This document shows, piece by piece, positions 9,397-17,293 of a stretch of 38,874 nucleotides of DNA. The DNA is from Cecembia lonarensis LW9 (GTDB taxonomy: Bacteria > Bacteroidota > Bacteroidia > Cytophagales > Cyclobacteriaceae). The notes below the pieces were generated by a model that saw only the letters and a list, made by a program, of their open reading frames with translations, was not told the origin of the DNA and did no database searches. Within the stretch, counting starts at the first letter, position 1. The number at the start of each line of letters is the position of its first letter. A program made the position numbers and the translations under genes. The stretch lies in NCBI RefSeq assembly GCF_000298295.1, contig NZ_AMGM01000038.1:1-38874 (forward strand). The letters are read 5' to 3'.

Positions 9397-9900
9397 ATTA
9401 ACCAAACCAAAAGATAAAAAAAAATACCACACATTTGGATTATTCCTGCAACGTTACTTTTGATAGTAGTTACTCGTTTTATCTTATTGGAACAAGAACT
9501 TAAGCACTTAAATCTTGTAAATTCCCTCCAATTACAAGAGTTAAAAGAAAAAAGTTTTTTTCCTCCTAACAGTATATTGGCTATAGAAAAGAAAAATACC
9601 AGAGAATTATCCCCTTTTTTAACTGTAAATTGGGATATACTGGATCATTACCTGCGAAAAAAAATCGAATATCCTGACATGGCAATAATACAGGGTATTG
9701 AAGGAACAGTAGAAATTGGTTTTTTGATAGGTAAAGATGGGGAATTTCAAAATTTACATATAATTAAAGGCATAGGTTGGGGCTGTGATGAAGAAGCCCT
9801 TAGGATAGTATCTCAAATTCCAAAATGGATGCTGGCAGCAAAAATAGATACCCAACAAAATTTAACCATGAGCCTACCTATACACTTCAGTTTGAATTAG
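9362..9900 (+). CDS. small TonB C-terminal-domain protein, frame crossing an A9 run
   Basis: The C-terminal half is a TonB_C domain (YPDMAIIQGIEGTVEIGFLI, then GCDEEALRIVSQIPKW), the part of TonB-family transducers that contacts outer-membrane receptors. The frame containing it is open from 9418 but has no ATG; its first residues, encoded upstream of a possible TTG at 9460, form a TM anchor (IWIIPATLLLIVVTRFILL). A separate frame starting at ATG 9362 encodes a short basic tail (MRPENPHLPTYKLTKPKDKKK split here as 9362-9424) and runs into nine A's at 9416-9424. A -1 shift there joins tail, anchor and domain into a protein of about 179 residues with normal TonB topology (inside tail, TM, periplasmic domain). 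The run contains the slippery heptamer A-AAA-AAA in the correct phase. The alternative is initiation at ATT/ATA or TTG 9460, the latter losing half of the anchor. Confidence 0.72.
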
Positions 9901-10105
9901 ACAATACATTTAGGTGCTTCTGGAATAGCACTAAGAAATTATTTGTCTGAATTTTTTTCATCTGTTATTCAAATTGGTTTTTATTTACTTATACCTACCT
10001 ATTATTTACTTCAACAAAATTCTTACACCTGAAGAATTTTTATATTGCTGAATAACTTCTACGTTTGAATACGTCTTATTCACTCATAACTATTCTCTAT
10101 AGAAC

Positions 10106-10672
10106 ATGTTAAAAATCAGTTTAGTACATTGTCTATTTTTGGTTTTTACAGGGATAACTTTACGCTCAGTAGCCTCCCCTGAGCAGGAGAAAAGCATGAA
10201 CAATATTTCAATCGATTTCGACCAACTATTTCTAAAATCAGCCAACTCCAAAGAGTATTATGTTATTCATGAAATGGATGTTGAAAAACTGAGCAATTAT
10301 TTTCGCCATTTAAAAGATTCAACCACATCTTTGATCACAACATTGCATGAAAATAATGAAAGTATAACCCAATCCTATTTGTCGACAGTTCATACAGTGG
10401 ATAGCTTAGAGCAAATTGTCAAAAATTCAATAAAGGAAAAAGAAAATTATTCGGCTGGAATAGAATTTTTCAAAAAATGGTTTATCCCTGTTCTTTTAAG
10501 CATTTTATCTGTTTTTTTAGGTTTTAATTACCTGAAAATGAAAATAAAATATAGGGAGGACTTAGAATCTCTAGAAGAAATTGAAAATCAATTTCATACC
10601 TACAAAAAAAATGCTGTAGAAAGAGAGAGAAAGCTAGTTAGGGAAATTATCGATTTAAAGAGAGAAGAATAG
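10106..10672 (+). CDS. hypothetical membrane-anchored coiled-coil protein
   Basis: I do not recognise this 188-residue protein. It has a signal peptide-like N-terminus (about 1-24, ending near VASPEQ), a polar extracytoplasmic helical segment (about 25-125), one TM helix (about 128-144, FIPVLLSILSVFLGFNYL) and a charged coiled-coil tail (about 145-188). The topology therefore puts a coiled coil on the cytoplasmic side. It lies 205 bp after the TonB-C gene on the same strand. The span between them is AT-rich and shows no clear terminator, so joint transcription is possible. Confidence 0.7.
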   Translation: MLKISLVHCLFLVFTGITLRSVASPEQEKSMNNISIDFDQLFLKSANSKEYYVIHEMDVEKLSNYFRHLKDSTTSLITTLHENNESITQSYLSTVHTVDSLEQIVKNSIKEKENYSAGIEFFKKWFIPVLLSILSVFLGFNYLKMKIKYREDLESLEEIENQFHTYKKNAVERERKLVREIIDLKREE

Positions 10673-10895
10673 GGGTGGTCTAAAGACATTATCGGTGGAG
10701 GATAATGTTATCCAATGTTGCCTCGTTAATGGCATCCAAAGCTTTTGGTTAATTGTTGAAAGTTAAAGCCTGCTCCTAACTATTAACCCTTAACTGTTAA
10801 CAACCAAATTTGAAATCTTACCCGTTCATTAAAAGCGAAGGAGCGGAGAAGTGAAGGTAAAACTCCATGGTATTCAGAACCCAATCCCAGCGTTT

Positions 10896-11669
10896 TTAGA
10901 TTTCTTTTGAACCCCTATCAACAATTTCCCTTGCAAGATTTAAATAAGCCAAAGCACCCTTGCTATCGCCATCGAAAGAAATTACGGGAAGCCCAAAGCT
11001 TGGGGATTCGGAAAGTTTTGTATTTCTGGGAATAATTGTATCAAAAACCAAACGCCTAAAGTGTAATCTCACTTCTTCTACTACTTGATTGGATAAACGA
11101 AGCCTTGAATCATACATCGTCAATAAAATGCCTTCTATTTCCAATTTGGGATTCAGTCTACTCTGAACAATTCTTATAGTATTTAATAATTTCCCCAGAC
11201 CCTCGAGGGCAAAATATTCACATTGAACGGGTATAAGTACAGAATCCGCGGCAGTCAATGCATTTATCGTTATGATCCCAAGAGATGGTGAACAATCAAT
11301 AATTATAAAATCATAAGCTTCTCTCTGTTCACTGATAACGTGCAATAACAATTCCTCTCTATTCTCTAAACTAACCATCTCCAATTCAGCACCTATAAGG
11401 TCGATGACAGATGGTATCAATTCAAGATTTTCAATAGAAGTATTAAGCTTTGCAGATTGTAAATCTAAACCATTCAGTAAACAATCATAAATACTTGCTT
11501 TGATCTCTTTAGGATCAAAGCCAAGCCCTGAGGTGGTATTCGCTTGAGGATCTGCATCAATTACCAGCGTTTTAAACTCTAGAACAGCCAGACATGCTGC
11601 CACATTCATAGCCGTGGTAGTTTTCCCCACCCCGCCTTTTTGATTGGCAATTGCAATTATTTTTCCCAT
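10896..11669 (-). CDS. orphan ParA/Soj-family ATPase
   Basis: ParA-type deviant Walker ATPase of 257 residues. The start was set at ATG 11669 (MGKIIAIANQKGGVGKTT) rather than an upstream ATG at 11714, because family members start there and the extra 15 residues would lie across a perfect palindrome. The Walker A has the signature lysine (Lys11) and Lys16; switch and Walker B regions (LVIDADPQANTTSGLG; FIIIDCSPSLG) are intact. The family partitions chromosomes or plasmids or positions large complexes, usually with ParB. No ParB or parS cluster is visible next to it, so this is either an orphan positioning ATPase or has its partner elsewhere. Flanking DNA on both sides is repeat-rich. Confidence 0.9.
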   Translation of the reverse strand: MGKIIAIANQKGGVGKTTTAMNVAACLAVLEFKTLVIDADPQANTTSGLGFDPKEIKASIYDCLLNGLDLQSAKLNTSIENLELIPSVIDLIGAELEMVSLENREELLLHVISEQREAYDFIIIDCSPSLGIITINALTAADSVLIPVQCEYFALEGLGKLLNTIRIVQSRLNPKLEIEGILLTMYDSRLRLSNQVVEEVRLHFRRLVFDTIIPRNTKLSESPSFGLPVISFDGDSKGALAYLNLAREIVDRGSKEI

Positions 11670-11687
11670 TGATTTTATTGAAAGGTG

Positions 11688-11703
11688 ATTGCTAATTAGC
11701 AAT
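11688..11703. promoter_or_regulatory. 16-bp perfect palindrome upstream of the ParA gene
   Basis: ATTGCTAATTAGCAAT is a perfect palindrome centred about 26 bp before the proposed ParA start. Many ParA genes are autoregulated through such a site, so an operator role is a reasonable inference. A parS-like role is less likely, because canonical parS is GC-richer and different in sequence. Confidence 0.5.
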
Positions 11704-11714
11704 TTAAATATCAA

Positions 11715-12631
11715 TAATTTAAAGCTAATATTAAAAAGTAGAGGTTTATGATTATGGAAATTAATAAAACATAATATTTTTTTTAGGGATTTAAAAGATT
11801 ATAATTTTGTTAAAATAAAATAAATATATTTTTATTTTTAATTTTTGAATGATCATGCTTTTGTTTACAAAAAGTTCCACATCATTTATTTTTATTAAAA
11901 TTAACCTTAACTTAAAAAATGCTCTCCTAAAAACAAACCCTGAATCGGTTCAAGTTTGCTCAAAAGAATTTTGGAGGGTTAAGTGTCAGTGTTAAGTGTT
12001 AAGTGTTAAAATTTCAGAGTGTTAACTGTTAACCCTTAACCGTTAACATAATGACCGGAGAGCTTTGGATTGTTCAAGGTTCAGGGTTCAAACTTGCTCC
12101 GAAGGATTTCGGAGGATTCAACTGTTCAATGTTCAGTTGTTCAATGTTCAGGCCTGCTCCGAAGGATTTCGGAGGGTTAAATGTTAACTGTTAACCATTA
12201 ACTTTTAACTTTCTGATTCAGGGTCGGATTATTGAAGATTGCCAAGCTTTTTGTCAAGGGCGAAGGGGCGAAGAGACAGAGAAGCAAAGGAGCGGAGAGG
12301 CGAAGGAGCGAAGGGAAAACCCCACTTTTTACTTTTGCCTTTTGCCTTGGTTCTTTCTTTTGGTTCAAGGTTCGGATGTTAAGGGTTAAATGTTAACCCT
12401 TAACCGTTAACATAATGACCGGATAGTTTTGGGTTGTCCAAGGTTCATGCCTGCTCCGAAGGATTTCGGAGTGTTCAAGGTCGGATCATTAAAGGTTGCC
12501 AAGCTTTTTTTGAAGGGCGAAGGGGCGGAGAAGCGAACAAGCGGAGGAGGAGCTCCACTTTTTACCTTTCTCCTTTTCCCTGAATTCACATTCCTGGACA
12601 ATGATAAACCTTGCACATAGTCTGGAAATCC
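11715..12631. repeat. 0.9-kb gene-free region of degenerate duplicated repeats
   Basis: Positions 11715-11935 are very AT-rich with no recognisable feature. From 11945 the DNA is a patchwork of repeats. The hairpin CTCCGAA-GGAT-TTCGGAG appears exactly at 12097-12114, 12157-12174 and 12454-12471, with a diverged copy at 11959-11976. A longer module (TTAACC-rich stretch, then CATAATGACCGG, then the hairpin, then TTGCCAAGCTTTTT and GCGAAGGGGCG) occurs twice: about 12030-12330 and 12393-12545, the second shortened. The segment 12322-12365 matches 1-50. Short ORFs here follow the repeats and are not credible genes. Confidence 0.75.
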
Positions 12632-14767
12632 TTACTTGGTCCTATCAACAGCCGCCTGATCCAAGCCTCTCTTTTTCAACAAAGCATCAATCTTAGGCTC
12701 AGCACCTCGGAAGTTGACATACATATTCATCGGTTCGTCTGTGCCGCCCCTTTCCAAAATCTCTCTTCTGAATGCCAAGGCTTTCTCCTGGTTAAACAAT
12801 TCCGTCTCTTTGAAAGCTTGGAAAGCATCTGTATCCAATACTCCTGACCAGATGTAGCTGTAATAACCAGATGAGTACCCCCCAGAGAAAATATGTTGGA
12901 AGTAAGTACTTCTGTATCTCGGAATGATTTCATCTATCAAACCAATGTTATTCATGGAAGCATTTTCAAATTCGGCAGCACCAACCTCAATTGGGGTGGT
13001 GCGGCTATGATAATCCATATCCAGGAAAGAGGCTGCCAAGTATTCTGTGGTTCCAAAACCTTGTCCAAAAGTCCCACTCTTTTGTAGCTTTTCAATCAGC
13101 GCATCAGGAATCACCTCTCCCGTTTGGTAATGAAAAGCGTATTGCTTCATTACTTCTGGCTCAGTCGCCCAGTTTTCCATAATCTGAGAAGGTAACTCCA
13201 CTAAGTCCCTAGGAACTGAGGTTCCTGCCAAGCTTCTGTACTGTACATTGGAAAGTAATCCATGCAAAGCATGTCCAAATTCATGGAAGAATGTAGTCAC
13301 CTCATCAAATGTCAATAATGCCGGTGCATTTCCTGTAGGCTTCGAGAAGTTACAAACAATAGAGATTACCGGAGCCTTTCTTTCACCATTTACTTTTTTT
13401 TGAGGCCTGTAAGAGGTCATCCAAGCCCCTCCCCTTTTGGAAGCCCTAGGATGAAAATCCATGTACAATACTCCCACATGGGACCCATCAGCTTCTTTTA
13501 CTTCATAGGCTTTGGCTTCTGGGTGGTAGGTAGGAATATTTGTTATTTCCGAGAAGGTCAGGCCCCAAAGTTTGTTCACTACCATAAATACACCCTCCTG
13601 TACCTTGTCTAAAGCAAAATAGGGTTTTACTTCCTGCACGTCCAGATCAAACTTCTGCACTCTGAGTTTTTCTTCATAATACCTCCAGTCCCAAGGCTCT
13701 AATTGAAAATCCTTACCTTCAGCTGCAATCATGGCCTGCATCTCATCCCTTTCTTTCTTGGCTTTGGCAAGAGCAGGAGTCCAAAGTTGATTGAGCAATT
13801 GCTGAACATTCTGTGGATTCTTGGCCATGCTTTCTTCCAATACATAATCCGCATGGGTAGCATAACCTAGAAGATTGGCTTTTTCCAACCTCAGATTGGC
13901 CATTTCAATAAGGATCTCATTGTTGTCCTTGTCATTACCTTGATCCCCTCTATTTTTATAAGCTTCCCATATTTCCTTTCTTAGGTCTCTATTGTCAGCA
14001 TACTGTAGGAAGGGCATCACACTGGGATTTTGTAAAGTAAAAAGGTATTTCTCTTCCTCACCGGCCATTTCAGCATCCTGGAAGGCAACATCTCTAAGCT
14101 CTTGAGGCAGGCCGGAAAGATCCGCTTCATTATCTATAAAAAGTTTATAGGCATTGGTTTCTGCCAATACATTCTGTCCAAACTGAAGGCTTAGCACAGA
14201 AAGCTTGCTATTGATTTCTCTCAGTTTTTCCTTATCCGAATCATTCAGGTTAGCCCCATTACGGACAAAGGATTTGTAGCTTTTTTCAAGCAATTTGTGT
14301 TGCTCTGCATTTAAGCTAAAGCTGTCTTTATTCTCCCAAACCTGCTTGACACGCTCAAAGAGTTGTGCATTAAGATTGATGTTGTCACTATGCTTGGAAA
14401 GTTCAGGCGCCATTTCCCTTGCAATAGCCTGCAATTCATCACTGGTATTGGCTGAGTTCAAGTTCCCAAAAACAATACTTACTTTAGCCAGCAATTCTCC
14501 TGAGTTCTCCATGGCCTCTATGGTATTGGCGAAAGTAGGCTGCTCAGGATTATTGACTATGGCATCGATTTCTTCTTGATGCAAGCGCATCCCCTCTCTT
14601 AAAGCGGGCGCAAAATGCTCGTTTTTGATCTTGTCAAAAGGTGGTACTTCAAACGGCGTATTGTACGCCTCAAAGAATGGATTCATACTATCAGATTGTT
14701 GGTCGCCCACACCGCATGATGCCAAAACAGCACCTGCAAGGGAAAGGGCAATGATTGATTTTTTCAT
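12632..14767 (-). CDS. dcp: peptidyl-dipeptidase Dcp-like M3 metallopeptidase, lipoprotein
   Basis: Zinc metallopeptidase of family M3, 711 residues, very similar in layout to Dcp, which removes C-terminal dipeptides from short peptides. The catalytic HEFGH motif is at 495-499 (zinc ligands His495 and His499, catalytic Glu496), and the third-ligand region (LVELPSQIMENW) follows. The N-terminus is a lipoprotein signal with lipobox LASC, so the enzyme is exported and lipid-anchored rather than cytoplasmic as in E. coli. The mature protein begins with the Dcp-typical NPFFEAYNTPFEVPPFDKI. A -7 box (TATATTTG) and upstream TTTG give a promoter about 25 bp before the ATG. It is monocistronic, with repeat-rich DNA downstream. 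Confidence 0.95.
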   Translation of the reverse strand: MKKSIIALSLAGAVLASCGVGDQQSDSMNPFFEAYNTPFEVPPFDKIKNEHFAPALREGMRLHQEEIDAIVNNPEQPTFANTIEAMENSGELLAKVSIVFGNLNSANTSDELQAIAREMAPELSKHSDNINLNAQLFERVKQVWENKDSFSLNAEQHKLLEKSYKSFVRNGANLNDSDKEKLREINSKLSVLSLQFGQNVLAETNAYKLFIDNEADLSGLPQELRDVAFQDAEMAGEEEKYLFTLQNPSVMPFLQYADNRDLRKEIWEAYKNRGDQGNDKDNNEILIEMANLRLEKANLLGYATHADYVLEESMAKNPQNVQQLLNQLWTPALAKAKKERDEMQAMIAAEGKDFQLEPWDWRYYEEKLRVQKFDLDVQEVKPYFALDKVQEGVFMVVNKLWGLTFSEITNIPTYHPEAKAYEVKEADGSHVGVLYMDFHPRASKRGGAWMTSYRPQKKVNGERKAPVISIVCNFSKPTGNAPALLTFDEVTTFFHEFGHALHGLLSNVQYRSLAGTSVPRDLVELPSQIMENWATEPEVMKQYAFHYQTGEVIPDALIEKLQKSGTFGQGFGTTEYLAASFLDMDYHSRTTPIEVGAAEFENASMNNIGLIDEIIPRYRSTYFQHIFSGGYSSGYYSYIWSGVLDTDAFQAFKETELFNQEKALAFRREILERGGTDEPMNMYVNFRGAEPKIDALLKKRGLDQAAVDRTK

Positions 14768-14791
14768 ACGCTACCTATTTGGGTTTGGATG

Positions 14792-14820
14792 CAAATATAA
14801 GGTTTGTAAATAAATACAAA
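14792..14820 (-). promoter_or_regulatory. Bacteroidota-type promoter for dcp
   Basis: On the minus strand TTTG (14817-14820) and TATATTTG (14792-14799) are 17 bp apart, fitting the Bacteroidota -33/-7 pattern (TTTG, TAnnTTTG). The implied start of transcription leaves a leader of about 20 bases before ATG 14767. Confidence 0.6.
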
Positions 14821-14958
14821 ACTATCATTGATTGGCAAGCATATGTCTTGTGATTGTCATTCGTATCTGTTGTAATTTAAGCCATCAACGTTTTCTTCAA
14901 AAAATTTGTTGACTTATCATGGCAAGGATACCTTTGTCTCGACGCTTAATCAGCTAGA

Positions 14959-15048
14959 ATGAAAAGGAAAAATTTCCTCCCTTTATGGGTAATGCTATTT
15001 CTCACAATATCTTTTGTAAGTAAGGCACAGGAAAAAGACCAATATTGA
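14959..15048 (+). CDS. orphan signal-peptide mini-ORF upstream of the globin
   Basis: A 29-codon ORF starts at ATG 14959 and stops at TGA 15046-15048. Almost all of it is a textbook Sec signal peptide: basic start (MKRKNF), hydrophobic core (LPLWVMLFLTISFV) and an SKAQ cleavage site, with only five residues after it. It ends 7 bp before the globin start, and a +1 shift in its last codons would read openly into the globin frame. It could be a remnant of a secreted protein, a leader peptide coupled to globin translation, or a genuine micro-protein. No RBS is evident. Confidence 0.4.
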   Translation: MKRKNFLPLWVMLFLTISFVSKAQEKDQY

Positions 15049-15055
15049 AATAACT

Positions 15056-15460
15056 ATGGAAACAGCCCAAGAAATCAATAGCAGAGTTGAAGTCAGTGTT
15101 TTGGTGAAAACTTTTTATGGAAAAGTGAGGACAAACCCAATCCTTGGACCTGTTTTCAATGGCATTGTAGAAGATTGGGACAGCCATTTGGAAAGACTTA
15201 CTGATTTTTGGGAAATGGTATTGTTGCATTCAGGCCCTGGAGCCGGGAAGTTCAGTCCTGTACCTGTGCATAAAGAAGTAGATGTAAAAATGGATCATCA
15301 GATACAGGAAGTCCATTTCAACACCTGGTTGACCTTATGGTTTGAAACCATCGATATGCTTTTCAAAGGAGAAGTGGCTGAATATGCCAAACAGCATGCC
15401 CATAAAATGGGGCATATTCTATTTTTTAAAATCATGGAAGGTCGGAAAAACCAGGCTTAA
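15056..15460 (+). CDS. group III truncated hemoglobin
   Basis: Globin of 134 residues with group III (TrHb3) features: FY at 20-21 (B9-B10), DFW at 50-52 (E6 Trp), proximal His87 in EVHFNTWL and Trp91 just after it. The family binds heme and is associated with O2, NO or sulfide chemistry in microaerobic or stress conditions; the substrate here cannot be deduced. The native start METAQEINSR fits family N-termini. Its 3' end overlaps the convergent sugar-transferase gene by 4 bases. The orphan signal peptide ORF ends just upstream, so co-transcription with that ORF is likely. Confidence 0.92.
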   Translation: METAQEINSRVEVSVLVKTFYGKVRTNPILGPVFNGIVEDWDSHLERLTDFWEMVLLHSGPGAGKFSPVPVHKEVDVKMDHQIQEVHFNTWLTLWFETIDMLFKGEVAEYAKQHAHKMGHILFFKIMEGRKNQA

Positions 15461-16053
15461 TCCGTCTTGTTGCCCTTAAATTTTGGCATGATATTTTCAT
15501 TTTCATGACCTATACCTTCCCGCTTAAACACTTTGGTCATGGTCAAAAAAAGAATTTTAAGGTCTAAAAAGAAAGACCTGTTTTTGACATACCATATGTC
15601 ATATTCAAATTTTTTGTCCCAAACAATGGCATTTCTTCCATTGACCTGTGCCCATCCGGTAATGCCCGGAAGTACATCCATCCTTTGCTTTTGAAAATCA
15701 TTGTAAAGGGGAAGGTATTCCATCAATAAGGGCCTAGGACCTACCAATGACATATCCCCTTTTAATACATTGATCAATTCGGGCAATTCATCCAAGCTTG
15801 TAGACCGTAGCCATTTACCAAAATCAGTAAGCCTGATGTCTTCCGGTAATAGCGCTCCATTTTCGTCTCTGGCATCTGTCATGGTACGGAATTTCAAAAT
15901 TTCAAAGGGTTCCCCATATAACCCGGGCCTTACTTGTTTGAAAAATACCGGGCTACCAAGTTTAACAGCCACAGCTACGCCAACCGCCAAAAATATAGGA
16001 AACAAAACCAACAAAGCTAGCAGGGAAACCACTACATCAAATATTCTTTTCAT
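15457..16053 (-). CDS. PglC/WcaJ-type sugar (phosphoglycosyl) transferase
   Basis: Small monotopic phosphoglycosyl transferase of 198 residues. It links the first phospho-sugar of a glycan from a UDP-sugar to undecaprenyl phosphate. A re-entrant hydrophobic helix (about 1-30, with the FDVVVSLLALLVLFPIFL pattern) leads to the catalytic Asp88-Glu89 dyad in SLDELPEL, then KGDMSLVGPRPL and GITGWAQVNGRN, all family hallmarks. It lacks the N-terminal CoA-binding-like and multi-TM region of WcaJ, so it is the minimal PglC/EpsL type. It is 57 bp downstream of the aminotransferase on the same strand. A TAATTTTG box (16061-16068) lies 8 bp before the ATG and may allow separate transcription. Confidence 0.95.
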   Translation of the reverse strand: MKRIFDVVVSLLALLVLFPIFLAVGVAVAVKLGSPVFFKQVRPGLYGEPFEILKFRTMTDARDENGALLPEDIRLTDFGKWLRSTSLDELPELINVLKGDMSLVGPRPLLMEYLPLYNDFQKQRMDVLPGITGWAQVNGRNAIVWDKKFEYDIWYVKNRSFFLDLKILFLTMTKVFKREGIGHENENIMPKFKGNKTD

Positions 16054-16110
16054 TAAGTTTCAAAATTAAAATCTTTCGCGAATTCATTGTCCATATACAA
16101 ATAATTATGA

Positions 16111-17229
16111 TCAACACCCCTTAAATCCATTGACGAAAGCGGCAACTGTTTGTACTGATTCTTTTGATAATGAAGGATCCAAAGGTAAGCTCAAAACTTC
16201 ACGATGAATACGTTCTGTAATTGGAAAAGACATATGATTAAGCCCTTTAAAAGCGCTTTGATGGTGTGGGGGAATAGGATAGTGTACCAGAGTTTGAACA
16301 TCCTTATCCATTAAATAAGCCTTCAAACCATCTCTATCTTGAGAACGGACCACAAACAAATGCCATACATGAGAAGGATCATTTTCTACATTGGATAAAT
16401 GGGGCAAAATAATCTCAGGATGGACAATATGTTCAAGGTAAGTTTTAGCAAGTGTTCTCCTCCAGTGATTTTCCCCATCCACATATTTCAATTTAACTAG
16501 TAAAAAGGCAGCTTGCATTTCATCCATTCTGCTATTCACTCCTTTATACAAGTTTTGGTATTTGTCCTTACTGCCATAATTGGCTAAGGATTGAATGATT
16601 TGTGCAAGTTCAGCATCCCTAGTGGCTACAGCCCCAGCATCACCTAATGCACCTAATATTTTTGAAGGAAAAAAGCTGAATGCTGCGGCATGTCCAAGTG
16701 CTCCTGTTTTTTGACCAAGCCATTCTGCTCCAAAAGCTTGGGCATTATCTTCTATAATCTTGAGGTTATATTTTGCTGCAAGGCCCTTCAAATTACCATC
16801 CCAGCAGACTCTCCCATATAAATGTACAGGAACAATGGCTTTGGTTTTCCCCCCTATTCTAGCTTCCAGCTTTTCAAAATCCAGATTAAAAGTTTCAAAA
16901 TCAGGTTCAACAGGAACAGGTACTAGCCCCGCATGAACAATGCTCAAAAAGGTAGCGATGTAAGTATTGGCCGGTAAAAGGACTTCATCACCTTTATTAA
17001 ATTCTCCTTTTTCTATATAGGCTTGAAGAATCAACCTGAGTGCATCTAATCCATTCCCCACAGCTACCACATGATCAACAGAAAGGTATTCCGATAAGGA
17101 TTGTTCGAGTTGAAGCACTTTAGGCCCAAATAAATAACGGCCTGAATCTATCACCTCAGCTGCTACTGCCTTTAATTCTTCCGCATAAGGCCTGTTGATT
17201 TTTTGAAGGTCAGAAAATTTAATCATCAA
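16111..17229 (-). CDS. DegT/DnrJ/EryC1 aminotransferase (FdtB/QdtB-like)
   Basis: PLP-dependent nucleotide-sugar aminotransferase, 372 residues, intact. The start MMIKFSDLQKINRPY and the segment FPSKILGALGDAGA (PLP lysine Lys190) match enzymes of the FdtB/QdtB group, which make 3-amino-3,6-dideoxy sugars on dTDP; the exact sugar cannot be determined. It differs clearly from the broken EpsN/PglE-like gene at 3779. Between the Rossmann gene (64 bp upstream) and the phosphoglycosyl transferase (57 bp downstream), it looks like part of one minus-strand glycan operon. Two consecutive ATGs make the start ambiguous by one codon. Confidence 0.93.
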   Translation of the reverse strand: MMIKFSDLQKINRPYAEELKAVAAEVIDSGRYLFGPKVLQLEQSLSEYLSVDHVVAVGNGLDALRLILQAYIEKGEFNKGDEVLLPANTYIATFLSIVHAGLVPVPVEPDFETFNLDFEKLEARIGGKTKAIVPVHLYGRVCWDGNLKGLAAKYNLKIIEDNAQAFGAEWLGQKTGALGHAAAFSFFPSKILGALGDAGAVATRDAELAQIIQSLANYGSKDKYQNLYKGVNSRMDEMQAAFLLVKLKYVDGENHWRRTLAKTYLEHIVHPEIILPHLSNVENDPSHVWHLFVVRSQDRDGLKAYLMDKDVQTLVHYPIPPHHQSAFKGLNHMSFPITERIHREVLSLPLDPSLSKESVQTVAAFVNGFKGC

Positions 17230-17293
17230 AAATCATCGTCAATGAAAATAAAAATAAAAAATAATATTGAAAGTTGTGGAAAATAGATTCAAC

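Noticed and set aside
9460-9900. TTG 9460 as the natural start of the TonB-C gene
   Set aside because: It would cut the membrane helix encoded just upstream in the same frame, and an ATG-led frame with a suitable tail reaches the slippery A run. It remains possible but is less satisfying.
11688-11703. Palindrome as a parS centromere
   Set aside because: The sequence does not match the GC-rich parS consensus, and there is a single copy at a promoter position.
11670-11714. Extended N-terminus of ParA from ATG 11714
   Set aside because: Family proteins begin at MGKIIAIANQKGG, and the extension is encoded by a perfect palindrome typical of an operator.
12407-12620. Short ORFs on both strands
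   Set aside because: They coincide with the duplicated non-coding repeats.
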